A stretch of DNA of 64,000 bases from Rhexocercosporidium sp. MPI-PUGE-AT-0058. Its lineage: Eukaryota > Ascomycota > Leotiomycetes > Helotiales. Of this stretch, positions 24,760 through 35,641 are shown in pieces; position 1 is the stretch's first letter, and each line of letters begins with the position of its first letter. The DNA is taken from assembly GCA_020746875.1 (NCBI GenBank), contig JAGTJL010000015.1:1364001-1428000 (forward strand), given 5' to 3'. Under the pieces are notes generated by a model, which ran no database searches, was not told the origin of the DNA, and saw only the letters and a program-made list of their open reading frames with translations. The position numbers and the translations under genes were made by a program.

Positions 24760-25117
24760 AGCTCATAACACCATCTGGAGTCTTCAACCCTTTACCTGTC
24801 TGTCTTTGTCCGTCCCATCGTTGTCTCGGAAGAAGTCTTCGGGAGTCAATTCTATTATGACGGGAGTTCAAAAGCCAGCAAAATCTCCACCATCCAAAAA
24901 TGATCAAAATAGCCGAACAATGTCTCAAAAAGAAAGCAACTCCGGCGCTCGAGCCCCCGCGGAAGACGGATACAATCCCCGGTGCATCGTGCTGGAATCT
25001 CGTGACTTGGCGTTTCATCCACTCTCAGCTAGCGCGTCATGGGTCTATCCACACATCCCTCCAATGTCTTTGACGTTTCTCAGCCTTACTTCAACTTGCA
25101 TCTCTGTTTACTCGAGA

Positions 25118-26472
25118 ATGGCTTTTCACGTCTTCAGTATATCCCGAAGCAGTGACGATCTAGGAGAGTCAAGTATAAGCCCTTCGATGACACCTGGGTA
25201 CACTTTTTCTCGCGACCAGGACGGTTCTTACAAATGTCCCGTGCACGGTTGCAGCAAGTCATTTGAAGCTCTAGAGGCGTTCGAGTTCGTGGAATTTGAG
25301 ACTTCCCAGGCCCAATTACTGATGCATGACGCAGACACCATATCAGCCAGAGTCATACGCTTCGGGAGAATACAAACATGTACAGCAGCATATATCCAAA
25401 GCTAGTCTCCTCCAGCAGTAGCCAGACGAACCAAGCAGGATCACCTACCGCGCCGATTGTACTTCCACCGACGACTCCAAAAGTTTCTCAGCCTATGCAT
25501 AGTACCCAGTCATCATCACGAAGCACTCTCCATGAAATCTCCCAGCATTCTCAACCATCATCACCACAAAACACTCATACCTCGCCAATCAACGGGCAGA
25601 TGCTGCCGTCTACAACAGCGCCTACATTAGATGCAGACGCAGTTTCTCAGATCCAAAATCAACCTCCCAGCTGGGTCGAGGCAAGTCTACCCACAGTCTG
25701 CAGCTTCTCGAATTCGCTAACACTCTCCCATCAGACCGCACTCTTGGCTGAAAAGTCCGAAATCTTCCTCAAAGAACTCGCACATACACACGCGCTATAC
25801 GCAAACCCTATAAGCGAAGAAGACCAGGGGAAGCTATGCTCCATATTCGACGAATTCTACGATAAAGCCGATTTCGGGGACTGGAAGCCACCAAAAGGCG
25901 ATGAGGGGCTGTGGCAGTTATTCAGAGGCAAGCTTGATCGGGTACAGACGGAAATGCTGCGACGAGGGGAGACATTCAAGACAAATGACGGCACTATCAA
26001 ACGTGCTATCCTATCCACCACAAAAGCCTTGACGATCGACAACAGTACACCTGAATCGCTGGCTACTCCGCCTGGCACACCGGTGCTGGGGAATGATAAA
26101 GTAAGCGAGGGGCTGGAATTATGGAATGGGCTCGATGTCGATGCCCAAGCTGCGTTATTCCGGAATCAACTTCGAAGTGCGAAGAATCGTAAGGGACTTA
26201 TGTTGGAATGGAATGAATACTGCGTTGAGATCAGGGAGAAGAGAGGCCGTGCTAAATCTCGTGGCCCCAAATCAACTACACCATCAGCAAGATCAACTGG
26301 TTCGAAATCTCCGCCTGTAGCTGAGCCGCCTGCTTTTACACTTCCAGTAGTTGTTAATGTGAAGGAGATCATCGCCAAAAAGATACAGGAATTGCAAATG
26401 AAGAGAGATAGGGACCTATTGCAAGCTTTTGAAGAGCGCGCATCGAAGAGACCGAAAGCAGATCCGGCTTGA
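25118..26472 (+). CDS. Hypothetical protein, paralogue 2, degenerate C2H2 finger
   Basis: The second half is secure; the first exon is a proposal. Exons 25118-25288 and 25351-26472 join in phase 0 across a 62-nt intron and give 430 residues. Residues ~42-58 contain a C2H2-like start (YKCPVHGCSKSFEALEA); after splicing, one His follows (SHTLREN) but the second zinc-binding His is not seen. A Ser/Pro-rich linker and a helical region (EKSEIFLKELAHTHALYAN) follow. Next is the block shared with the upstream gene: LWNGLDVDAQAALFRNQL, LMLEWNEYCVEIREK and the basic end VKEIIAKKIQELQMKRDRD. It ends with KRPKADPA against GKRCRVDKAN in paralogue 1. Same strand, 358 bp from paralogue 1's stop. A nuclear role is possible because of the finger remnant and basic tail. 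Confidence 0.55.
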
Positions 26473-26965
26473 AGAGGTTTGGCAGCCGCCGAAGCACGAA
26501 TGCTTACACCTAGCTCTTGGCACATAATCTTCACTTCATTCCCGAAACTTCAAAATTCTATGCATCCTTCGCATTTCGACACGTCGCACTTTTGCAAGCC
26601 CGGCATCGCTAAAGCTTCAAGCCGTACTCCAGCGTCTGTTGCTGAGGCTTGGCCTTCGTGGTGATTTGCAGTCCTAAACGACACCAAATTGACTTCTTCG
26701 TTACTTGTTCAACGAAGAGGTCGAGGTACACCACAAATAATTCAGAAATAAGTTACCCATCAGGAACTAAGCAGGGTCTGACTGTCACAAGGTCGAGAAG
26801 CTGCGCCGTATATTCCCTGAGAAATAAATGGAAGAGATGTCTACTATTTTCTATAGATGCCTCCTCACAGGACGGAGACTGGGGCAAATTTCGGAACGAA
26901 ATCCAAGACTTAAGAATGGACCTATTTAATAGAAACCAATGCCTCCCGACTCAGTCTTACCATTT
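26473..26965. other. Intergenic, no gene seen
   Basis: Spacer between the second paralogue and the UROD/MetE-like pseudogene. A short open frame here overlaps the pseudogene start and has no protein-like character. Confidence 0.45.
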
Positions 26966-27895
26966 AGTCCCCGTCAGGTCCATCTCGTTAGCAGAATCCG
27001 CCTTCCTTCAACCGAAGATGTCTTCCAACGACTCACCGCTGCCTTCCCAACCTAACTCCAAAGAATATTAGACGGAGAGACAGACAAACGAAATTTCGTC
27101 CCTTAGCAAATCGGTATATTAGAAAGCTAAGCCATCCGCGTCAAGATCCCCTGTCCAACAGACAAAGAATTACGAGTTCCATCTACTTTGCCCCCTTCCA
27201 CAAGTTATCACCAAGCTACGACACCTACCCCCTAGACTCCTACAAAACCTTCTGCCGTCTCCGAGACAAAGGAATCATTCCTCACGGCACCCACTTCCAA
27301 GTCTGCCTCCCCGTGCCCCTAAACATAATCTACTGCATCGTCCACCCGAGGACCAAGTCCCGGCCGAACCCCTTTACGAAACCGCTCTCCTATCTCCCCT
27401 CCGCCGCATCCAAGATACAATTGGGATCTAGCTGAATCGACACTTCTCGAGTTCTCTCAACTCGATACTCAACCAGATTAGAAACCACCCTTGATCTCTG
27501 AACCCTGATTCTCCCCATGAAAAGAAGGGTTAGTGGAGAGGGTCGTGAGGGTTGCAGGGTTTGTTGATGAAGGTGTTGAATGGGTTTTCATCTCTGTTAT
27601 GGTGATGCGCAGCATGAACGTTTCATAGCCGAGAGACACGGCCTTGCTTGTTGAAATGCTGAATTGTATCTTGGATGGTGTAGATAGGGAGATCAGTTGG
27701 ATTCATATGCCTGTCCCGCTTGAGAGGACGGATGAGTCGTATCTGTTCCTTTGGATGACTTACGCTCCCGTGGCGAGACGGAGTTGGTCTTTAGGTAGGC
27801 GCATGTTAGGACGAAGAAGGGACTGAGAAGAGGATTGAGGTCGCGAGGCGGTTTGTGGGTGATTTGGGCTTACGACGGAGTGTGGGATGAGAAGG
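26966..27895 (+). pseudogene. UROD/MetE-like superfamily protein, decayed
   Basis: Pieces of one protein follow each other in order on the plus strand in changing frames: RQVHLVSRIRLPSTEDVFQR (~26970), LQRILDGETDKRNFVP (~27060), DSYKTFCRLRDKGIIPHGTH then FQVCLPVPLNI (~27240-27310), EPLYETALLSPLRRIQDTI (~27375), WDLAESTLLEFSQLDT (~27425), VERVVRVAGFVDEGVEW (~27535), GFHLCYGDAQHERFI (~27590), LVEMLNCILDGVDREISWIH then MPVP (~27650) and DEEGTEKRIEVARRFVGDLG (~27820). These match the fungal family related to cobalamin-independent methionine synthase and uroporphyrinogen decarboxylase (GSxPL, IPDGE, FQVCLPTP, GFHLCYGD, HMPVP). At least four frameshifts and several stops break it. A TAG stands where the family has Trp before QIG, and a Leu (ILDGE) where it has Pro; both fit G-to-A or C-to-T changes such as RIP causes. 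The enzyme's natural substrate is not established. Confidence 0.78.
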
Positions 27896-28550
27896 ACGTA
27901 GGATTTTGTCAATAGCTTACTCACTGTAGCTATCACTCTCTCACTGTCCTCTTGAAAGAAAAGAAACGGCATTACAGACAAACTCAGGCGGGATAGGTTG
28001 GTCAAACCTGCTGGGCCCTTCCCCTCTTGATACGCTAGCCTACAGCCCTCCTAGTTGTGCGACAGGTATGTAAACATTGGACTCGGTAGACTCACTTGGA
28101 ATCTCCGGACCTTTTGTCTATCTACCCAATCATTACAATCATCGCAGCGTTCGCGAGCGAGCAGCTGATAGAGACTTGTTGGTTTCTCCATGTGGCATTC
28201 TGCAGCACAAGTAAGTATCGGACAACCAACAAGACCGTGCAGCATGATGCAGAAAGCCGACCTGCAAATGATAGGCGTCTCTTGAGGTCTCGCATATGCA
28301 AAAGGTCCTTGCAGTTTGATCTTGTATTCCCACACCATTTAGAAACCATCGTTCATTGGTGACCATTGTGTTGGGTATTCACACGATGTCGATCGAGCAG
28401 GGTTGCAAGAGGAGGAAACAGCTATAAGTAGTTGCAAGAAATCAAAACTTACCTACAGTATCCCACTGCACCGCCCAGGCTGGTTATTCCAGGAGACTCA
28501 AATTGATATTTCCTTTTCCTCACTCATATCGTTGATATCTCCCTCCAGCC
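27896..28550. other. Intergenic, no gene seen
   Basis: Spacer of ~650 bp between the pseudogene and the 3CxxC zinc-finger gene. Open frames on both strands are short and unrecognised. The last 50-100 bp presumably include that gene's promoter. Confidence 0.45.
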
Positions 28551-29210
28551 ATGACCCGACGCAAATCAGAACGTAATAAGCCACAGCCATCACCTTGGTC
28601 CATGTTCCCGTCACTGCACGATAATGTATCCCGCCTGCTCGAAGCCGAAGGCCACTCACTCACGTTCCACACCGTCGACAACGACATTGCCGACAACAGA
28701 GCCAACAACAACAACAACAACGTCATCAACCCCATCAAAAGCTACGACACAAGTATCATGGGCCGCTTCCGCTGCAACAACCGCGAGTGCCAGACTCAAG
28801 TCTGGACCAGCAAGAAGATCGCCATCACGATCCGCATGTACCCAGGTTCGAGATACAACGCACGAGTGTACCACCAACGCTGCCATGCTTGCAACGCGCT
28901 CAGCAGGCCGGCCCTCGACGATTCGTATGCAGAACGCGTTGCGTATCGGCTCCTGAAGTGGCGCGGGGTAGAGCAGGAACAACCGGCTTTCACGGGGGGG
29001 AGTAAAGGCCCGCATCAGAACGAGTTGTGTGAGGGATGTAAGGCTGGGCGTTGCAGGGAGGGTGGGGTAACGAGTAATGGTAATGAGGGGAGCCGAATCG
29101 ATGGGCTCCTCGATCAATTCTCGACTCTCTCGCTTGTTCGCGCGCAAACTTCTCGCGCGTTTGGAGATGGGGAGGTGAGGAGAAGTAGGGTGTCGAGAAG
29201 AGGTGTTTGA
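28551..29210 (+). CDS. 3CxxC-type zinc-finger protein
   Basis: Single-exon protein of 219 residues. Residues ~72-165 form the zf-3CxxC domain: GRFRCNNRECQTQVW (first Cys pair), a strand region (VYHQRCHACNALSRP, second CxxC pair), and HQNELCEGCKAGRC (third CxxC pair), with the typical Trp after the first pair. The domain binds zinc; in animals a related fold occurs in receptor-transporting proteins, but its role in fungi is unclear. The segment before it is Asn-rich and disordered (NNNNNN from an AAC repeat), and the last 50 residues are basic and probably disordered. The ATG at 28551 is the first in the frame. Confidence 0.9.
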   Translation: MTRRKSERNKPQPSPWSMFPSLHDNVSRLLEAEGHSLTFHTVDNDIADNRANNNNNNVINPIKSYDTSIMGRFRCNNRECQTQVWTSKKIAITIRMYPGSRYNARVYHQRCHACNALSRPALDDSYAERVAYRLLKWRGVEQEQPAFTGGSKGPHQNELCEGCKAGRCREGGVTSNGNEGSRIDGLLDQFSTLSLVRAQTSRAFGDGEVRRSRVSRRGV

Positions 29211-30335
29211 GTACATGTACAGTACATTCATTAGCTGGGTATCGGATGGATTATTTTTTTTGCAATTGAAGTTCTTGGTTAGTAGGGTTAAGTGTGAAGG
29301 AGAAGATGGGGAAGAAAATGTCGTATCCACAATATGAATATACATATCTAGTAATCACTTCATCACTTCATCTCTCCAGTAACTCGCTCTAGCTACTTAT
29401 CTACCTCATGTATACCTCTTAGAAACTCCTCATCATGACGCTCGAAAAATCCAGATACCTACACAATCCTGGGTTGAGGTTCTAAGAATGAGTGGGGCTG
29501 CGTTACCGTAACTTCAAGAATTGACAGCCACATGACTTTCATCACATTTAACATCTTTAGTTCATCACGTTCACCATCACCCTCGAAGCTTCAACCAAGG
29601 ATATCCCAACCAGCAATTGTTTATTCAGGTATCCCAAGGAGCGAGGGACGAGATCTTCCACCAATAGGAGGACGAGTGTATTTCCTCCGTTTCGCTTGGA
29701 GTGGAGGAAGCGGCTCGCTAAAGTTCGAGCAGACAGAAGTTTGGCTTTGATGGGCTTTTGGTGAGCATGTCATTGCCCCGCGTTGGAGCTGGATGGAATA
29801 ACAGCCTGAAGCTGCCAATTGCAATTGTTGCAAGAATAATTTTCGTGTGAATATAACACCATTAGAACAGAAAAGATGGAGTTTTGGACACAATGCTGAT
29901 ATCATAGTGAAAACATCTTCATATAGGATACATCTTATTCCAGAGTAAGAAAGTAGACTTAGAAATGGGTCAGGTAAAAAACCATCCCACCTCTAGCTCC
30001 CCCCTCCCCCAAGCCCCAAGCTCCAACCTTGAAAAGCCGCCCAGCCCCAGACTTGGCAGCACGGCCGGAAGATTGCAGCGGCGTGTAACGAAACCGAAAC
30101 CCCTCTATTTCCCCGTCAGGGACCGATTCGATTGAATAAAGTCCATCATATGAATCCATTGACGTGCCCACTTGAACTTTTTTCTCTCCTCTTATAACCC
30201 CCATTCACCTCTCAATCCAACATTGCTCTCCTCAATCCATCATCACTGCTCCCAAAACCCTTCTCCTCCTCAACCCAATACCACCAACTCAACCCCGCAT
30301 TCAACTGAGCTTCCAGCTCACCAAACACCAGCACC
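29211..30335. other. Intergenic, no gene seen
   Basis: Holds the 3' end of the zinc-finger gene and the promoter and leader of the reductase gene at 30336. Around 29990-30080 there is a pyrimidine-rich C run (CTCCCCCCTCCCCC) on the plus strand. No frame is supportable. Confidence 0.45.
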
Positions 30336-31733
30336 ATGGCGGCTCCTCTCGACGTCCTCATGGTAGGAACAGGCGAATACACGACCGGTTTCGTGGGTAC
30401 TGGCGCTTCTGGCTCAGACAAGAAAGTCGGTGTCGTGGGCCTTACAATGTTCGATTTAAGGCGTAGAGGGAAGGTGGGAAAGCTATCGATGGTCGGGACG
30501 TCAGGGAACAAATACCCCGCTATCCGTATGTTTCCTTTCCATCTCCACCACAATTCTTCATTATAAAAATGCACGGCAAAGGCGAAAATGGACAGGTAGG
30601 GAGAGAGAGAGAGAGAGAAAAGTAAAAAGTAACGTGAATTCAATGCTGATATACCCACGCACACAGGCGAACACCTCACCAAAAACATCACCAACTTCTA
30701 CAACGGCCTCGACACCTCCTTCACCTCCTACCCCGCCGACGACCAACGCGACGCATCCGCCTACAAAACCGCAATCGACGCCCTCGCCCCCGGCTCCGCC
30801 ATCACGATCTTCACCCCCGACACCACCCACTACCCCATAGCCCTCTACGCCATCCAGCGCAAGATCCACGTGCTGATCACCAAACCGGCCGTGAAGACCC
30901 TCGAGCACCACCAGGCGCTCCTGGCCGCCGCAAAGGAGCACGGCGTCTTCGTCTACATCGAGCACCACAAGCGCTACGACCCGGCGTACGCGGACGCGCG
31001 CTTCAAGGCCCAGAGCCTGGGCGACTTCAACTACTTCTACAGCTACATGAGCCAGCCGAAGTCGCAGCTCGAGACGTTCAAGGCCTGGGCCGGCGTGGAC
31101 TCGGATATCTCGTATTATCTGAACTCGCACCATGTTGATATCTGCGAGTCGATGGTGCAGCAGAGGGGGTATACGCCCGTGAAGGTCTCGGCCTCGGCTT
31201 CGAAAGGTGTCGCGGTGGGTCTTGGTTGTGATCCCGCGACGGAGGATACGATTTCCCTGCTTGTGCATTGGGAGTTGAAGAGTGATAAGAGTAAGAAGGC
31301 GACGGCTGTTTATACGGCGTCGTGGACGGCGCCGCAGAAGGCAGGCGTGCATTCGAACCAGTACTTCCACTACATGGGTGCCAATGGGGAGATCCGCATC
31401 GACCAGGCGAAGCGCGGGTATGACGTTGCGGACGACAACATGGGGCAACTGATGTGGTATAACCCGTTCTACATGCGGTATGCGCCTGATGAGGAGGGGA
31501 ACTTCGCGGGCCAGGGCGGATACGGGTACGTGAGTTTTGAGAAGTTCGTAGATGGGTGTGTGAAGGTTAATAAGGATGGTGTTGGAGCCGTGGAGGAGTT
31601 GGATAGGAGGGGACTGCCGACGCTGAGGAATACTATTGCTACGACTGCTATTCTTGAGGCAGGTAGGAGGGCGCTGGATGAGGGACGCGAGGTGGGTATT
31701 GAGGAGAAGGACGGGGTTTGGAAGTTGATTTAG
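30336..31733 (+). CDS. Gfo/Idh/MocA reductase, D-galacturonate reductase-like
   Basis: Cytosolic NAD(P)-dependent oxidoreductase, 418 residues. Exons 30336-30525 and 30667-31733 join in phase 1 across a 141-nt intron that contains a GA microsatellite. The N-terminus [16 protein letters not shown] is the dinucleotide-binding loop. [17 protein letters not shown] followed by [15 protein letters not shown] is the EKP-like block (here TKP) that carries the family's catalytic Lys. [16 protein letters not shown] and [15 protein letters not shown] start the C-terminal substrate domain. The whole pattern resembles the GaaA/GAR1-type D-galacturonate reductase used in pectin sugar catabolism, which turns D-galacturonate into L-galactonate. 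That specific call is from memory of the family. It converges on the glutathione peroxidase gene with a 233-bp spacer. Confidence 0.82.
30599..30618. repeat. GA microsatellite inside the intron
   Basis: An uninterrupted GA run of about ten units in the single intron of the reductase gene. Length could vary between strains. Confidence 0.9.
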
Positions 31734-31966
31734 AGGGAATGATGATCGAAGTCGTGAGACGGTAGAATAAAATGAAGTACTTGATATTTTTCGTGATAGT
31801 TGATATCATTACGCTCCAAGCCACAAATGAGACGAGAGCATCGTATCTCAGTGAACAGCCGGACCAACTGTCATGAAAAGAGCGTCCTAGAACTAGAAAC
31901 CCACGCAAAAAGGTATAATCAATGGTCCTTCTCTTACCCCCTTCCCTCCCCCTCCCATCCCCTCAT

Positions 31967-32915
31967 CTACAAACCAGCCTTCCCCTCGCCCTTCGTAATC
32001 TCCTCCAAAATCGCCTTCTCCAAACTCTCCGGCTTCGTCGTACTCGCCCACCTATTCTTAACCTTCCCATCCTTGCCGACAAGCCACTTCTCAAAGTTCC
32101 ACTTAACCCTCTTCATGCCTAACAATCCCGGCTTCTCCTCCTTCAACCACTCAAACAGCGGGTTTGCCTTATCACCATTCACATCCGTCTTGCCCATGAT
32201 GGGGAAACTAACGCCGTAGTTCAACTGGCAGAATTCCTGGATCGTGTCGTCGGAGCCGGGTTCTTGGGACCCGAATTGATTGCAGGGGAAGCCGAGGATG
32301 ATGAATGAGTCCGGGTGCGCGGCGTTAATGGATTTGTAGATCTTCTCGAGTCCTTCGTATTGGGGCGTGAAGCCGCATTTGGAGGCGGTGTTGACGATTA
32401 GGACGACTTTTCCGGCGTAGGTTGAGAGGGGGACGGCATTGCCTTTCTCTGTGGGGGAGGCACGATTAGTTGGAGACGTTTCGTAAAGAGAGAGAAGTGG
32501 CCGATGGCTGTCTGGAATGTCCGGAGTTGCGTTTATTGGGTTGATGGGATTGGATATGTGTAGAGTCGTATCGTGCGATGCGAAATGGCGGGGTAGCTTT
32601 TCCCCCTCACCGGATGAAAGATGATGGATGGCAGAACTTACTGTCGAGAGGCTTGAAATCGTAGAAGCTCGTAGCGGAAGACATATTTCTGGTTTGTGTA
32701 GGGAAGAGCGATTGCCTTCTCTGTGGGATCGAGGTGCAAATGCAGGTAGAAGTAGAAGCTCTGGATCTAGCAGGAGCAGGAGCAAAAGAAGTCGAGAAGG
32801 TTGTTCTAGCGCCAGGAGCGAGTCGTGTTGATAGCTGTGGCTGCTGTTCGCAAAGCTTGAATAGTGCTTGTGTGGTGGTAGTTCGAGTTCGCAAGATCGT
32901 GGATTGGATACGCAT
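31967..32915 (-). CDS. Glutathione peroxidase (Gpx3/Hyr1 type)
   Basis: Thiol peroxidase that removes hydroperoxides, in fungi normally recycled by thioredoxin and able to act as a redox sensor. Exons 32915-32642 and 32448-31967 join in phase 1 across a 193-nt intron, giving 251 residues. The catalytic set is present: peroxidatic Cys in NTASKCGFTPQYEG (Cys, not selenocysteine), Gln/Cys in FPCNQFGSQEPG, and Trp-Asn in KWNFEKWLVGKDG. The first 77 residues are rich in Arg, Ser, Thr and Ala with almost no acidic residues, as in a mitochondrial presequence. A second Met at 32684 (MSSATSFYDF) starts exactly where the ordinary cytosolic enzyme begins, so two products from alternative starts are plausible. 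Confidence 0.92.
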
Positions 32916-33328
32916 GGGAAGAAGCTCTTAAGTAGATGTGTGGTGGTGGTGTGAGAGTTTGTAAGGTTTCAAGGTTGATGATGAAGCAGGCAGTTCTAGA
33001 TTCTGAGACCGCTTGACGCTGCCTCGGCACGACGTCTTCCCGGCGAGAAGTCAACAGGGGACTCTGAGGACGGAGTTCGGTTCGTTCGGGCTGCGGTTGA
33101 AATGAAATCATGTGCAAGGGAGGATTTGGGAAGAGCTCTTATCGATAAGAGATACTAGCGTGTACTACGTATGCAAGTTATCTCATTGGCTGGACAGCTG
33201 CTTTCCCCCTGGACGATGAGATCAGCGGTTCGTGGGGCGGGATAATTTTATGCAATACCCACCTGTATCCCATAAACTTTCTTTATGCCTAATCCATGAA
33301 GCTATCACGGACTATCAATTCCATCATC

Positions 33329-34746
33329 ATGGCCTCAGAAGCAGCAGGGAGGAATATTGTGATAGTAGGTAAGCAAACCCTCCATTTTCTCCATCATTTA
33401 TCCTGTACTCAATCTATAGTCATTGGCTGACCTTAAACAGGAGGGGCATAATCGGCTGCACAACAGCCTACTTCCTAACCCGCCACCCCTCCTTCAACCC
33501 CGCCAAACACACCATCACCATCCTCGAAGCCCAATCCATCGCCTCAGGCGCTTCAGGAAAAGCAGGTGGTCTCTTAGCTTTATGGGCATACCCATCCAGT
33601 ATCGTCCCCTTATCATATAAACTCCATGCCGAACTTGCAAAAGAGCACGATGGAGAGAAGAGGTGGGGTTATAGAGCTGTGCATTGCGGGTCCTTGAGTG
33701 CGAAGGGGAAGGATTACAGCAGCACTACCAGTACGAATGCCAATGACAACACCGATGGCAACAAAATAGGCGCTGCAGAAGGCAAAGAAGAAGAATGGCA
33801 CAAACTCCCTAAAACCAGTTTAAAAGGCAATGCGAAGAAAGGCATCCCCGAATCCCTCGACTGGTTCGACACCGACGCCATAAAGAGTTATTCAGAAATG
33901 GGCACACCCTCCACAACAGCCCAAGTACACCCCTACCTCTTCACCACCTCCATGGCTGACCTCGCCACCTCCTCCGGCGCAAAAGTAACCCTCGGCTCGG
34001 TCACCTCAATAGATTACAGCGGCCCAGATAGTGTCAAAGGTGTAACTTACGAAGATAAGGAGACGAAGGAGGTGCGCGATATACCGGCCACGGATGTCAT
34101 ACTTGCAGTTGGCCCGTGGACGAGCAACGTTTTTCCTAGGGCGCCAATTGAGGCTATGAGGGCGCATAGTGTGGTTATCAAGGCGGATGTGACTCCGTAT
34201 GCGGTGTTTAGTGATATAACTCTGCCGAAAGGTTTTACTGGGTCGAGAGGTGGTGATGGGAAGAGGAGGAGGCATGGGACAAGTGTAGCACCTGAGATGT
34301 ACGCTAGGCCTGACGGGACTGTGTATGCTTGTGGTATGTGGCCCCCTTTTCCCTTAGCTGTAACTGTATGTTTGTTTACTTACTTACCTCATTGGGCGGC
34401 AACAGGCGAAGGCGACACACTCGTTCCCCTCCCCTCCGCCAGCGACCTCGTAGTCTGTGATGAAGACAGCTGCCAAGACATCCTCGACTACGTGGGCTCC
34501 ATCTCGACCACCCTCCGACAAGGCGAAGTGCTCGCCAAACAAGCATGCTACCTCCCCTCCGTAGCAGGCGGAGGCGGTCCCTTGATCGGCGAGACGGGTA
34601 TTAAAGGTCTATTAATGGCGACGGGACACACGTGTTGGGGCATCCAGAATAGTTGCGCCACCGGGAAGTTGGTGAGTGAGTTTATTTTTGAGGGGGCGGC
34701 GAAGAGTGCGCGGATTGAGGGGTTGGATCCGAGGAGAGTTTTGTAG
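33329..34746 (+). CDS. DAO-family FAD-dependent oxidoreductase, frame broken by one base
   Basis: Resembles the fungal DAO-family oxidoreductases related to yeast Tda3, which oxidise an amine or amino-acid-like substrate with FAD. Exons are 33329-33368, 33441-34333 and 34406-34746. Exon 1 encodes RNIVIVG, the first strand of the FAD-binding Rossmann fold, and exon 2 continues with GIIGCTTAYFLTRHPSF. Joining them shifts the frame: the G-run at 33443-33446 has four G where five would give the family motif VGGGIIG, and with one more base the total is a multiple of three (424 residues). ASGASGKAGGLLALW and the C-terminal GLLMATGHTCWGIQNSCATG are typical FAD-contact segments. The second intron is 72 nt with no stop, so its retention would keep the frame. 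Confidence 0.8.
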
Positions 34747-35641
34747 GGCTGAGGGGTTGAGGTCGGATTGAGTAGGTAGGACTGTTGGTTCTCCCAAATC
34801 CACTTACTCAGGGATCTCATTGAAAACGTTGATTGTCCTCGATATCCTGGATGTTGTCAAACGCCATTAAAACCCCATTAACCTCCAATCTCTGTCCACT
34901 CATTACCAACCTCTCTCAAACCGTTCCCATTGATTATCAAGCCCCTTTCGCAGTCCCAAAGCTGCATGGAAATTCCAATGTCCTAGAAGTCGCTCTGTAT
35001 AGAAACATTAGCCCTAAAAACAATGACATAGCCTACCAAGTTATAAGATTTACATTCAGATTACTTGAATGTCAAAACTTCATATCCACATTCTCAGGGG
35101 CTCGCTTAGCTGTCCGCCCCCTTTTTCTCTCGCCTCGCCTCGGCTAGCTCGCCCAGCCCTGGCCAGCCTAGTTTAGGGAGTCAAAGCAGTTGAGCTGAGA
35201 CGATTTCTTACACCTGACTATATTCGCTAGTCATTGATTTTTCTAGGGAAGGCGATATTGTTGGTAATATCAGCTTAGAGCTTTGATCGGGGAAATCAAT
35301 ATTTGATCTGAGTCCACAGATCTGGTAATTACTGTGTCATAACGACTCAGAGTGTGATAGGGAAAATGAATGAGCTTGAATTAGAAAGTGACTTTTCTCT
35401 ATCTATCTATTTGTTTGTTTTAAGTTACGTTACTGCTCAGTCTGTCTGATTGTGGACAAAAAAAGGAAAGGGAAAGAAACTTGGTGCTGCTGAAATCCAC
35501 TTCCTTCTCATTCGTAATACGCTCTAGGTCAACAGACCAATACCCTCCCAATCATACGAGCGAAGCAACGAAGATCCTCGGCTATTTCCCGGGAGGACAA
35601 CCCTACGACTCCTGCCACAGTCATTTCTCAATTCCTCTCTC
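34747..35641. other. Intergenic, no gene seen
   Basis: Spacer between two convergent genes (DAO oxidoreductase and GH31 enzyme). It contains a short TCTA/TTTG simple run near 35400. No frame is convincing. Confidence 0.5.

Noticed and set aside
28656..31448. Large minus-strand frames over the zinc-finger gene (28656-29345) and the reductase gene (30561-31448)
   Set aside because: Shadows of coding sequence with biased codon use; the second is an unlikely Val/Arg-rich string opposite a well-supported enzyme.
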